A stretch of DNA of 64,000 bases, taken from JBMDXB01 sp048594975 (GTDB taxonomy: Bacteria > Acidobacteriota > Vicinamibacteria > Vicinamibacterales > 2-12-FULL-66-21). Shown one piece after another: positions 15,900-24,213 of the stretch. The position numbers and the translations under genes are program-made. The notes under the pieces were generated by a model. The model saw nothing but the letters and a program-made list of their open reading frames with translations. It was not told where the DNA came from and did not search any database. The stretch spans positions 124,001-188,000 of the forward strand of contig JBMDXQ010000006.1 of assembly GCA_048594975.1 (NCBI GenBank), read 5' to 3'. Position 1 is the stretch's first letter; each line of letters starts with the position of its first letter.

Positions 15900-17102
15900 C
15901 TACGTATACGCCCCGAATCCGAAGAACCAGTGACGCTTGGCAAACCTATACGCCCAGTGCTCCTCGGGTATTTCACGCCCCGGCTGGTGCTGGCTCGTCC
16001 GCGGCCGCATCCGGGTGAGCTCCACCAGCCCGGCGCCCTCCGACCGGTGCGTCGTGTCGCGGGCGTTGTGCCGGAGCACGAGCTCACGCACGAGATCGGG
16101 ACGCTCCAGGACGATGCACCCGCGCGTCGTTTTCGCGGCCGTCTCGCGGAAATCGCGGATGAACGCCGACTGCTGGAGCACGACCGGCAGCGGGCGCGGG
16201 TCGTCGATCGTCTCCCGTGCGAACTGGATGATCGGGCACGGCTCGATGTCGCCCCACGGGTTGATGTGGTGGCTGATCCCCGTGGCCATCGGGCAGAGCG
16301 CCTCGCCCTGGTCGTCCCAGTACGCGTCCACCAGCGCGAGCGGCAGCTTCGACCGCATCTCGACGACGAAGCGGCGCACGCGGAGCACCTGCTCGGGGGA
16401 CAGCGCGAGATCGGCGCAGGCGTTCTCGCCGACCGGCCGGTACGTGTGGTACCAGACGTAATGGACGCCGCGGCGGACCAGGTGCCGCAGCCAGGACTCG
16501 GTCACCAGATCGTCGATGTTCGTCCGGCAGACGCTCGTCGCGACGCCGACGATCAACCGGTTGCGGACGGCCGTGTCGAGGCCGGCGAGCGTCCGGTCCA
16601 GCACGTGGCTCCGCCCGCGGCGCGTGTCGCTGACGTCTTTCGTCCCCTCGATGCTCACGAGCGGCGTCGCGTTGGCGAGCCGACGCAGCTCGCGCGCCAC
16701 TTCGTCGGTGATCAGCTGGCCGTTCGTGAAGATCTGGAAATAGCAGTCGGGATGGCGCCCGAGGACCTTCAGCAACTCGGGGTGCATGAACGGCTCGCCG
16801 CCGAGAATGCCGAAGAAGCTGTTGCCCTGGGACTTGGCGTCGCGGATCAGACGGTCCATGCGCGCCGCGTCGATGTAGTGGCGCGGCCCGTCCACCTTCA
16901 CCCAGCAGCCCTGGCAGCGCAGGTTGCAGCTGTTGATCACCGAGATGTAGAGGAACGGGGGGAAGTACTCGCCGCGCGCCAGCCGTTTCTTGAACTTCCG
17001 GACCGAACGCACGCCCTTGTAGCCGAAGTTGTAGGCGAACTTCCAGAGGACGCGCGCGTCCGCCTCGGTCACCATGCGCCGGGCGAAGGGGAGGATCATC
17101 AT
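15900..17102 (-). CDS. Radical SAM enzyme
   Basis: A protein of 400 residues. The [4Fe-4S]-SAM motif CxxxCxxC is Cys 59, 63 and 66 (SCNLRCQGCW). SAM-binding features follow: GILGGEPFMHPEL (GGEP motif), IFTNGQLI and VSIEGT. The C-terminal part has further Cys (ALCPMATG, DIEPCPII), as in twitch/SPASM-type domains that hold an extra cluster. The ATG at 17102 overlaps the ferredoxin gene stop by 4 nt, and that ferredoxin is a natural electron source. The enzyme is not the HpnH adenosyl-hopene transferase by its N-terminus. The neighbouring terpene genes make a terpenoid substrate a fair guess, no more. A 113-nt gap separates it from the DUF116 fusion gene. Confidence 0.88.
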   Translation of the reverse strand: MMILPFARRMVTEADARVLWKFAYNFGYKGVRSVRKFKKRLARGEYFPPFLYISVINSCNLRCQGCWVKVDGPRHYIDAARMDRLIRDAKSQGNSFFGILGGEPFMHPELLKVLGRHPDCYFQIFTNGQLITDEVARELRRLANATPLVSIEGTKDVSDTRRGRSHVLDRTLAGLDTAVRNRLIVGVATSVCRTNIDDLVTESWLRHLVRRGVHYVWYHTYRPVGENACADLALSPEQVLRVRRFVVEMRSKLPLALVDAYWDDQGEALCPMATGISHHINPWGDIEPCPIIQFARETIDDPRPLPVVLQQSAFIRDFRETAAKTTRGCIVLERPDLVRELVLRHNARDTTHRSEGAGLVELTRMRPRTSQHQPGREIPEEHWAYRFAKRHWFFGFGAYT

Positions 17103-18004
17103 TCGCGTGGTCCCAGGCCGGACGCCGTCGCGCCGTCGCCGTCGAGCGCGGCCACCGCACGCGCGGTCCGCGCCTGGATCTGGTCGAGCGACGGCAGCGC
17201 CGCGAGGACCTCCGGCGGGATGCCGAGGTCCTGCTGCAGCTTGGTGAGGCACTTCTTCCGCTCGTCGAGCGCGCGCTTCTCGTCGCGCTCGCGCGAGAAC
17301 CGCGCCTGAGCGTCGACGCTGCGCTGCCTGAGCGCGGCGTAGATGTCGCCGCCGAGCAGGGCGGAAATGTCCACCTTCATCTTCTCGCGGTGGAGATCCG
17401 CTTCACGCACCTCGTCGCCGTTGATCGGCCCGCCCTTGTACTTCGGGAACAGAATGGCGACCTCGGGGCAGACGCGTGAGCAGGCCGGGCAGTCGGTCTT
17501 GCAGTTGGTCGGGTTCCGGACCTCGATCCTCTTCTCCCGGTTGACGCCGTAGACGTCGAACAGGCAGAAGGTCAGGCACTGCATGCAGTTGGTGCAGCGG
17601 TCGTAGTCGATGACCGGAAACCAGGGCTTCCACTTCGGCCTGGGGGCGGTGCCCGCGGTGGCGTGAAGGGATTCGACCGCCGCTCCGATCTCCTCCGCCG
17701 CCAGCCCCTCGATGTCCGAGAACAGCACCGGTCGTCCGTCGGCCACGGCCGATGCCGGCGTAGCCGTTTCGAATCGGCCGAGCACCGCGACCGGCCCTTC
17801 GAGATCGCCGATCTCGGCGTGACCGCCGCCGGGGGTGCGTCCGGGCGCAGCGTGCCTCGTGCCGTTACCGGCGGGGCCGACGCGCGTCACGCTGTAGCCC
17901 TGCTCGAGCAGCTGCTTCAATGCCGCCACGCGATGTTCCTCCGCGAGCGGCCGGCTGCCGGCGCCTTCGTACAACACCACGCGAAGGGTGAGCGGGCCTT
18001 TCAT
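17099..18004 (-). CDS. Ferredoxin-domain protein (2[4Fe-4S])
   Basis: A protein of 301 residues. The central region has two [4Fe-4S] motifs: CTNCMQCLTFC and CKTDCPACSRVCP. The N-terminal 115 residues have no domain I recognise, and the C-terminal 90 residues are charged and helical (ARFSRERDEKRALDERKKC), possibly coiled coil. It overlaps the HdrA-like gene upstream and the radical SAM gene downstream, both by ATGA. Probable role: low-potential electron supply to the radical SAM enzyme. Confidence 0.85.
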   Translation of the reverse strand: MKGPLTLRVVLYEGAGSRPLAEEHRVAALKQLLEQGYSVTRVGPAGNGTRHAAPGRTPGGGHAEIGDLEGPVAVLGRFETATPASAVADGRPVLFSDIEGLAAEEIGAAVESLHATAGTAPRPKWKPWFPVIDYDRCTNCMQCLTFCLFDVYGVNREKRIEVRNPTNCKTDCPACSRVCPEVAILFPKYKGGPINGDEVREADLHREKMKVDISALLGGDIYAALRQRSVDAQARFSRERDEKRALDERKKCLTKLQQDLGIPPEVLAALPSLDQIQARTARAVAALDGDGATASGLGPRE

Positions 18005-18402
18005 ACGGCGGCATCGGCTTGCGCCGCGGGAACGGTCACGCAGTCACTCGGCGCGGCGTCCGCCGCCGCCGCGCCCGCGTGTCCGGGTGATGTCAGCGCT
18101 GCGGCGATCTCCCCGGCCGTGTGTTCACGCATGTTGAGGATGCGCGCGTGCTCCGGAAGCGGCGCCGCGGCAGCGGCAAACAGCCACCTCACCGCGCGCG
18201 GATAGCACGCGACGATCGTGGCGCCCTCGCGCGCGATCCGCGACAGTGCCGGATCGCGCCGGGCGGACATCTCGCACAGATCCGGGACCGCTTCGAACGA
18301 GCAGGGCGACGCCGCGAGCCCTTCGAGCACGCGCGACTTGACGTCTGCTGGGACGACCTGCGCGAACGCGCAGTGACAGTAGAGGACGCGTGGGGTCGCC
18401 AT
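18001..18402 (-). CDS. HdrA-like small Cys protein
   Basis: A protein of 133 residues from the ATG at 18402 (a second ATG lies 6 nt upstream). Its start, RVLYCHCAFAQVV, and the later VPDLCEM and VACYPRAV resemble the N-terminal Fe-S region of heterodisulfide reductase subunit A (CHCG..., C..., ACSPR). The FAD domain is absent, so it is a stand-alone fragment of that architecture. A -10-like box 8 nt upstream of the chosen ATG suggests a leaderless transcript beginning here. It is translationally coupled to the ferredoxin gene. A role in electron transfer is inferred. Confidence 0.72.
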   Translation of the reverse strand: MATPRVLYCHCAFAQVVPADVKSRVLEGLAASPCSFEAVPDLCEMSARRDPALSRIAREGATIVACYPRAVRWLFAAAAAPLPEHARILNMREHTAGEIAAALTSPGHAGAAAADAAPSDCVTVPAAQADAAV

Positions 18403-18410
18403 GGCCATTG

Positions 18411-18416
18411 ATATTA
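18411..18416 (-). promoter_or_regulatory. -10-like box, HdrA-like gene
   Basis: TAATAT on the minus strand ends 8 nt before the ATG at 18402, so the predicted transcript would have almost no 5' leader. It lies just past the stop of the CobW-like gene. It may give the ferredoxin, radical SAM and terpene genes their own promoter. Confidence 0.4.
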
Positions 18417-18431
18417 GACGCGAATGCCGGC

Positions 18432-19556
18432 TCAAACGCCCCCGCGCGGCGAAATTGCCAGCCGGTGTGTCGGAACCGGGCGGCCCGGGCGGAAGCGCTC
18501 CAGGTGGTCGGCCTCGATGCGCGCGCCGAACCGGCCGGCGGCGAGCGTCATCGCCGTTCGGACGACCGTCTCGAGCCGCTCCGGATCCGCTTCGGCGCGC
18601 AGGTTGATTGTCAGTTCGCCGGTGTCGACTCCCGAGTCGAGCGCGAACGCCAGCTCAGGCGTCGCGGTGGTTCGGACGACGTTGACCACGCCGATCCCGT
18701 GACCGCCATCCGGGGTGAGCGTCATCTTCAGATGCGCGATTTCCACCCCTTCCGCCTCGAGCGACTCCCGGATTGCCCTTGCCAGCTCGAGCAGCAGTGC
18801 GTCACCGTCCACGTCGGTGCCGCGCAGCGTGGCCGTGCAGTTGAGCCAGCCGAGCAGCGCCTCGCCCTCGGCATACAAATCGTAGTCGATCTCCAGCGGC
18901 CGGCCGCTGCCATCCTCGAAAATGCGCGCGAGCCAGTCGTCCAGGCCGGTGCCCTTGCGCGCCGACATCTCGATCACCTCGGCCGACGGGAACGAAGGTT
19001 CGAGCGCCCGCCGCAGCGCGGCCACGCGCTCGCGCGCGACCGCGTCGACCTTGTTGATGACCAGCAGCTCCGCTTCCTCCAGCTGCTTCCGGTACACGTA
19101 GTGCACCTTCGGCGAGAACGACTGGCCCGGCTCTACGCCCAGGACGCGCAGCGCCCGCGCCGGATCGACCAGTACGCTCAGCGGCGCGACCCGGAAGCGT
19201 GCGCCGTACATCTGGCGGAGCGGCTCGTTCACCGTCGCCTGCAGATCCGTGCAGCTGCCGACCGGCTCGGCGAGGAACACGTCGGGCCGGGCGTCGCGCT
19301 CCAGCCCGGCGGCAGCGGTGACGAGCGACGTAAAGCGGCAGCAGAAGCAGCCGCCCGCGATCTCCGCGACCGGCAGATCGCGCGCCCGGACGAGCGCCGT
19401 GTCCACCAGGCCGCCGCTCTGGTCGTTGGTAATCAGGCCGACCCGCAGCCCGCGCGCGGTCAGTCGCTCTGCGGCGCGCAGCAGCGCCGTGGTCTTGCCC
19501 GCGCCGAGGAAGCCGCCCACCATCACGTAGCGTGCCGTGCCGTCCTGCATCGTCAT
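18432..19556 (-). CDS. CobW/CobW_C-type GTPase (COG0523-like)
   Basis: A protein of 374 residues. P-loop GGFLGAGKTT (14-23), the CobW-family metal-binding motif GGCFCC (Cys 70, 72, 73) and the guanine motif NKVD are present. The family are metallochaperone GTPases that insert Zn, Co or Fe into target proteins. The C-terminal part is not the canonical CobW_C domain and may hold a family-specific domain. It overlaps the GcvH-like ORF by ATGA. A metal-trafficking or maturation role for the cluster's Fe-S or zinc proteins is inferred. Confidence 0.88.
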   Translation of the reverse strand: MTMQDGTARYVMVGGFLGAGKTTALLRAAERLTARGLRVGLITNDQSGGLVDTALVRARDLPVAEIAGGCFCCRFTSLVTAAAGLERDARPDVFLAEPVGSCTDLQATVNEPLRQMYGARFRVAPLSVLVDPARALRVLGVEPGQSFSPKVHYVYRKQLEEAELLVINKVDAVARERVAALRRALEPSFPSAEVIEMSARKGTGLDDWLARIFEDGSGRPLEIDYDLYAEGEALLGWLNCTATLRGTDVDGDALLLELARAIRESLEAEGVEIAHLKMTLTPDGGHGIGVVNVVRTTATPELAFALDSGVDTGELTINLRAEADPERLETVVRTAMTLAAGRFGARIEADHLERFRPGRPVPTHRLAISPRGGV

Positions 19557-21625
19557 CCCAGTGGTTGGTTACGCATGCGATCGATGGTCTCGTCGAGCAC
19601 CGCGGCGTAGCCGTGCACGTCCAGCGCGCCCGGGTCTGGCGTTCCGCGGACCGCATACAGCCAGCCGCGGCCGTAGCGGTCGTCGTCGATGAGCGCGATC
19701 CGATCGACCAGCTCGGGGTTCGAACCGGCGAACGTCCCGGACGCCACGCAGTAGAGATCGCTGCGCGCCTTGAACCCCTCGAACCAGCCGATGCCGTCGC
19801 CGACAGCGACGGTCGCGCCCTCCGCCACATCCCACCCGACTTCGACGACGTCGCCGAGCATGCGGGAGGCGAACTTCGTCACGCCGATGCGCCAGAGCCC
19901 CGGCTCCTGCTCCTGGATCCAGAAATGCGACGCCGTGTAGAGCCGATCGCCCACGAGCCGGGTACGAAACAGAGACCGACGGTAGTGCAGCTCCTCAGGC
20001 AAAGGCCGCATTATAGCGACGCGCGGGAGTTTGCGGAGGTGCGGCGCGGGGGCGTGCAGGACCGTGTTGCGGCCGTCACCCCGTTCGTCACTGGCCGCTT
20101 CCCTGCCCGATCCCGAGCTGTCCCGAACCGGCGAAGGCTCGGCGCCCCTGACCGCGCTGGCGACCTCCGCGCGCAGACGACGGTAGATCTCCCGTGCCGC
20201 CGCCTCGTCCAGGTACGGCATCTCGATCCGGTGCAGCGGCGAACCGCCCGCGGTGTCCACGCTGATCCGCGCCATCCCCCAGCGCCGATCGAAGGGTGAG
20301 CGCGCGCACGACACCGACTGGATCCGCGAGAACCGGGCGATGCTGCGGCGATGCCCGAATGCGCCCGAGCGCAGGACGAGGGAGGAGGGCGTGAGCGCGA
20401 CGGCGAGGCGGGCGGTCAGCTTCCTGGCGTGCCACACGGCAAGGCCCGCCACGAGCAGCGCCGGCACGAGCACCAGCGGCCCGATGGTCGCGCCAACGAC
20501 GAGCGTCCCCACCGACGTCCACAGCAGCTGCAGCCTCGACACGCGGACGAATGCCCGCCGGTGGACCGGCGTCCACCCGGCCGGATCGATCTCGGCGTCG
20601 GGCTGCACCTCGCGCACCAGCGGCAGCACCGCGTCCGCCCGGACGATCGGCGCCACCCACTGCGACCCGAGCCGCCCGGATTCCCGCTTGAACTCGCCGG
20701 CCGTGTCGACGCGGACCGACGCGCGCCGTACCCACCGGTGCAGCACGCCCTCGTGCACGCTCAGCACCTGGATGCGCGCGCGTGGAATGGTCGCCGAGAC
20801 GCGGGTCAGCAGCCCGTAGCGGCTCTGGAGGTCCTCGCCGGTGCGCGCGAGCGTGAAGTCGTACAGCCGCACGACCGCCCACGCGGCGGAGAGCAGGCGC
20901 AGGCCGGCGACTGCCGGCACGAAGACCAGCGTCCACAGGAACAGCGCTCTCGTCGAACGCTCGAACGCGTCGTCCCAGATCACCTGCCACTGCTGCGGAC
21001 CGGCCGGGACGAACCGCTCGACAAACGGCTCCCAGTCGATGTTGTACTCGAAGAGAATTCCCACCATCGCGGCGAGCAGGACCAGGCCGCGGCCGGTGAG
21101 GAGCCCGTGCAGCGCGACCTCGGAAAGCGGCAGCCGGAGGAGCACCGTCGAGGGCGGTGCCGCAGCGTCCTCGACGCGCTTCGTCGAGAGAATCGCGCGG
21201 CGCAGCTCCTCGACCGCGTCCCGGGAGACGACGCGCAGGTGCGCCTCGACCTCCGCTCCGCCGCCCGTCTGCAGACGCACCTCGGCAACGCCCAGCACGC
21301 GGTGCACGGCGCTCTCGACGAGCTCGACGTTCTGGACGCGCTCGAACGGGATGTGCCGCTCGGTGCGGGAGAACAGGCCGCTGCGGATCACCAGCTCACC
21401 CTCCGAGGTCAGGCGGTAGGTGAGGGTGAGGTAGCGAATCAGCTCGGCGCCGAGCAGGAACGCGAACGGCAGGAGCATCCAGCGCTGCCAGTCCTCGCCC
21501 CGGGCAAAGACCAGGAAGAGCAGTGCAGGAACGAGGAACCGGCGTACCAGCACGGCGATTCCGAACAGGAGCGAGAGCGGGTGCAGCCGCCGCGGCCTGT
21601 CCTCGACGATCTGGTCAGACGGCAT
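19553..21625 (-). CDS. PH-domain membrane protein fused to a GcvH-like domain
   Basis: A protein of 690 residues in one uninterrupted frame. Residues 1-490 are a YdbT-type protein with several bacterial PH (bPH2) domains (YRLTSEGELVIRSGLF, RHIPFERVQNVE, VLRSGAFGHRRSIARFSRIQ) and hydrophobic segments. A 45-residue low-complexity linker follows. The last 152 residues, from an internal ATG at 20011, resemble glycine cleavage H protein: WIQEQEPGLWRIGVT, and a Lys at about 619 in WFEGFKARSDLY where the H-protein lipoyl Lys sits. No glycine cleavage genes are near. The GcvH-like part may also be made separately from the internal ATG. It overlaps the CobW gene by 4 nt. Confidence 0.8.
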   Translation of the reverse strand: MPSDQIVEDRPRRLHPLSLLFGIAVLVRRFLVPALLFLVFARGEDWQRWMLLPFAFLLGAELIRYLTLTYRLTSEGELVIRSGLFSRTERHIPFERVQNVELVESAVHRVLGVAEVRLQTGGGAEVEAHLRVVSRDAVEELRRAILSTKRVEDAAAPPSTVLLRLPLSEVALHGLLTGRGLVLLAAMVGILFEYNIDWEPFVERFVPAGPQQWQVIWDDAFERSTRALFLWTLVFVPAVAGLRLLSAAWAVVRLYDFTLARTGEDLQSRYGLLTRVSATIPRARIQVLSVHEGVLHRWVRRASVRVDTAGEFKRESGRLGSQWVAPIVRADAVLPLVREVQPDAEIDPAGWTPVHRRAFVRVSRLQLLWTSVGTLVVGATIGPLVLVPALLVAGLAVWHARKLTARLAVALTPSSLVLRSGAFGHRRSIARFSRIQSVSCARSPFDRRWGMARISVDTAGGSPLHRIEMPYLDEAAAREIYRRLRAEVASAVRGAEPSPVRDSSGSGREAASDERGDGRNTVLHAPAPHLRKLPRVAIMRPLPEELHYRRSLFRTRLVGDRLYTASHFWIQEQEPGLWRIGVTKFASRMLGDVVEVGWDVAEGATVAVGDGIGWFEGFKARSDLYCVASGTFAGSNPELVDRIALIDDDRYGRGWLYAVRGTPDPGALDVHGYAAVLDETIDRMRNQPLG

Positions 21626-22130
21626 CCAGCCCCTTCTCCCTCACCAGCCGCTCGCGCAGTCCGAGCGCGGCCTTGTGTGACAACCCCTCCATCTTGATGT
21701 CGCTGTGCACGTGGCCGGCGGTGTAGATGATGAGCGTCGCCAGCCCGAACCGCCGTTCGAGCGGCCCGCGGACGACGTCGATGTGCTGCACGCGGGCGTG
21801 CGGGACGGTGATGAGCCGCTGCCAGAAGCGCCCCCGGCCGATCTCGATCCCGTTTGCGTCCACGCGGTACCAGGTGTGCCGGTAGCGCCACGTCGGCGCG
21901 AGCTGCGCGAGCAACGCGAGGGCGGCAATCCCCAGCAGCGCGCCGAGCGTCGCGGTCCACGGCCCGGGGCCGCCAGCCACGACGAGGGCGACGAGCAGCC
22001 CGGGAAGCGTGCATCCGGCGAGAATCAGGACGACGATCCAACCCGCGATGCGCCCGACCGTGACCGAGCGCAGGTCGAGTCGCTGCGGCGCCTCGCCGGG
22101 GGAGCTGTCGAGTTCTGGACCTGCCAGCAT
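21615..22130 (-). CDS. YdbS-like PH-domain membrane protein
   Basis: A protein of 171 residues with two membrane segments (about 27-70) followed by a bPH2 domain (YRVDANGIEIGRGRFWQRLITVPHARVQHIDV). YdbS and YdbT are typically adjacent, as here, where the genes overlap by 11 nt. Function in other bacteria is poorly known. It is the first gene of the run that continues into the CobW/radical SAM cluster, so it may share its transcript, though a functional link is unclear. Confidence 0.85.
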   Translation of the reverse strand: MLAGPELDSSPGEAPQRLDLRSVTVGRIAGWIVVLILAGCTLPGLLVALVVAGGPGPWTATLGALLGIAALALLAQLAPTWRYRHTWYRVDANGIEIGRGRFWQRLITVPHARVQHIDVVRGPLERRFGLATLIIYTAGHVHSDIKMEGLSHKAALGLRERLVREKGLDAV

Positions 22131-22173
22131 GGGATGAGTACGAACACCAGACTACCAGTTCCACCGCCGCAGA

Positions 22174-24153
22174 CTAGGGTCCGTAGAACCTGATTTCCTC
22201 CCACAACCATCCCGGCGCGTTGTCCAGGCGCACGTAGCGGGCGCGCACGTCCGGCAGCGTGATGCGCACCGGCGCCCGGCGCGGGTCGTGAAGCATCGCG
22301 GCGAGCGCCGGCGCGCCCGTCCATCCTTCCCAGGCCGGCGTCCAGGTCGTGCCGTCCCCGGATACCTGGAATCCGACCCTGGCGTCGAAGTCGACGTAGC
22401 GGTCGAGCAGGTCGAATGCGATCGTCCGCACGGTGCGCTCGCCGCGAAGGTCGATGCGCTGCCGCTCCGGCTGCAGCGTGTGGGGCAGCTCCGCTCCGGG
22501 GCCGGCAGTTCGGTCCGCCGGCATTCTCGGCAGGACGTACATCCGCCCCGCCCCCGTCGACGCGCGCGCCTCGATGGCCGGCAGCTCGCGGACCAGCCGA
22601 TCGAGCTCGCCGTCGCGATCGCGTCGATTGTCGACCATGATGATGAGCGGCCGTTCGCGGGCGAGCAGCGTGAGCACCGAGGGGTCGCCGCGCGCCAGCG
22701 CCAGCGCGAGCACGAACAGGTGCGGCGGCCGATGCCCGCTGTAGCCGCTGACGACCGGGCGGCCGTGGAACATCGAGCGATACATCGATCTGACGCCTAC
22801 GTCCGGATCGTCCGGGGGCAGCTCGACCACCGCCGCGCCGGCGACGTCGGGAAGGCGGACGCGCGACGGCGGAGCAAAGAGCGGCATCGCGCACATCCAG
22901 CCGTCGGCGGCGAAGGCGGCGATGACGATCGACGCGAATACGGTCCGCGTGCGCCCGGCCGCCTGTGCCAGCTGCGCGACCACGAGACCGGCGGCCACCG
23001 AGATGCAGAGCGTCGCCAGCATCGCGAAGCGGGCGGGGACGCGCAGCCCGTCGAATCCCGGCAGCTTCACCAGCATCGCGTAGGGATGCCACAGCGCTGC
23101 GACGCCGGCATCTTCCGGCACGGGACCGAGCGCCAGCATCCACATCGCCAGCGCCGCGACCGCGTAGAAGAGGAGCGGCGATCGCGTCGCGACCGCGCGG
23201 CGCGCTGCCGCCCATCCACGGAAACCCGCGGCCATCGCGGCGAGGGCGACCAGGCCCGGCGCCACCAGGCCGGGGTACAGCTGATCCTCGGTCGTGCGCG
23301 GCTCTGCGTACGGCCAGAGCCACAGCAGCGCGCTGCCGTGCAGGAACGACGAGGCCGTCGCGCTGAACCGGCGCATCTCGCTGAGCGGCCGCCACAGTCC
23401 GAGGTGACCGTGGACCTCGTGGTACTTCAGGAGGACCGGGACGAGGGGGACGGAGGCCAGCGCCCAGGTGGCCGCGGCGAGGATGCCCCGGCGCGGCGCG
23501 CTCCGCCAGCGCACGAACCACGCCAGCCAGAGCCCGATCAGCACCGGCATGAAGAGCAGGTAGTAGCCGTTGGTGAGCGCCTGCAGCAGCCAGGCGGCCG
23601 CAAAGACACCCAGCCATGCGCGCCGCCCGCCGCCGACGTATTCGTGCAGCGCGAGCAGGATGAGCGGCATCCACTGCGACGCCACGACCTGCAGGTGCCC
23701 GAGCTGGCTGATGCGGTATGGCGAGAACGCGTACGCGAGTCCGGCGCAGGCCGCTCCCACGCGCGAACCCGTCAGCCGCAGCACCAGCAGGTAGGCAAAG
23801 AACCCCGAGAGCGCGAACGTCAGGATCAGGACAACGTTGTAGGTGCCGAGCGGGCCAAGGCCGGCGAGCAGCAGCGGTGTCGAGAGCGGCGCCAGCCCGG
23901 CGAGGTGCTCCGACAGCGCCAGCGCGTCGCGCATCGGGTAGAAGAGCGGCGCGTTCCACCACGCGGCCGTGAACGGCACCGCCTGCGCGTTCCACCAGAG
24001 GATCCACGTGTTGAGGATCGGGTCGCCCGGATCGTGCGCCACCCGCGACGTCAGTCTCGTCGCCAGCGGCCACGTCCACACGACTGAGAGGATCAGGAAC
24101 GTGGCAAATGGTAAGTGGTAAATGGTGAGTGCTGAATCGCGTCCGGTCCTCAC
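22174..24153 (-). CDS. Large polytopic membrane protein with C-terminal discoidin-like domain
   Basis: About 659 residues. Ten or more hydrophobic helices fill the first 430 residues, with a loop after the first helix (RVAHDPGDPILNTWILWW) as in GT39/ArnT-like or YfhO-like membrane glycosyltransferases. The DPGD acidic pair could be catalytic. The last 130 residues resemble an F5/8 type C (discoidin) carbohydrate-binding domain (VRTIAFDLLDRYVDF..FQVSGDGTTW..ARYVRLDN). The start is unsure: the frame is open to 24192, but the N-terminal codons lie inside a heptamer repeat element. I chose the GTG at 24153. No substrate can be given. Confidence 0.78.
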   Translation of the reverse strand: MRTGRDSALTIYHLPFATFLILSVVWTWPLATRLTSRVAHDPGDPILNTWILWWNAQAVPFTAAWWNAPLFYPMRDALALSEHLAGLAPLSTPLLLAGLGPLGTYNVVLILTFALSGFFAYLLVLRLTGSRVGAACAGLAYAFSPYRISQLGHLQVVASQWMPLILLALHEYVGGGRRAWLGVFAAAWLLQALTNGYYLLFMPVLIGLWLAWFVRWRSAPRRGILAAATWALASVPLVPVLLKYHEVHGHLGLWRPLSEMRRFSATASSFLHGSALLWLWPYAEPRTTEDQLYPGLVAPGLVALAAMAAGFRGWAAARRAVATRSPLLFYAVAALAMWMLALGPVPEDAGVAALWHPYAMLVKLPGFDGLRVPARFAMLATLCISVAAGLVVAQLAQAAGRTRTVFASIVIAAFAADGWMCAMPLFAPPSRVRLPDVAGAAVVELPPDDPDVGVRSMYRSMFHGRPVVSGYSGHRPPHLFVLALALARGDPSVLTLLARERPLIIMVDNRRDRDGELDRLVRELPAIEARASTGAGRMYVLPRMPADRTAGPGAELPHTLQPERQRIDLRGERTVRTIAFDLLDRYVDFDARVGFQVSGDGTTWTPAWEGWTGAPALAAMLHDPRRAPVRITLPDVRARYVRLDNAPGWLWEEIRFYGP

Positions 24154-24208
24154 GTAACTGGATTCGACTCCCAGCCGTTTACCACTGACCACTGACCACG
24201 CACCACTG
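24103..24208. repeat. Heptamer-repeat hairpin element (GGTAAGT type)
   Basis: Left arm: five consecutive heptamers GGCAAAT, GGTAAGT, GGTAAAT, GGTGAGT, GCTGAAT (24103-24137). Right arm: four heptamers ACCACTG, ACCACTG, ACCACGC, ACCACTG (24181-24208). The arms are imperfectly complementary. The element lies just after the M28 peptidase stop on the minus strand, where a terminator would sit. Its left arm appears to be translated as the N-terminus of the next gene. Confidence 0.8.
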
Positions 24209-24213
24209 CACAG

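Noticed and set aside
19700..19725. tRNA T-loop-like GGTTCGAACC
   Set aside because: It lies inside the GcvH-like coding region and no cloverleaf can be drawn around it.
20010..20015. Perfect TATAAT on the minus strand at the internal GcvH-like ATG
   Set aside because: As a -10 box it would start transcription downstream of that ATG, so it cannot explain the internal start. Probably coincidence.
22288..24087. 599-codon plus-strand open frame
   Set aside because: It is antisense to the polytopic membrane protein; no hydrophobic or domain signal.
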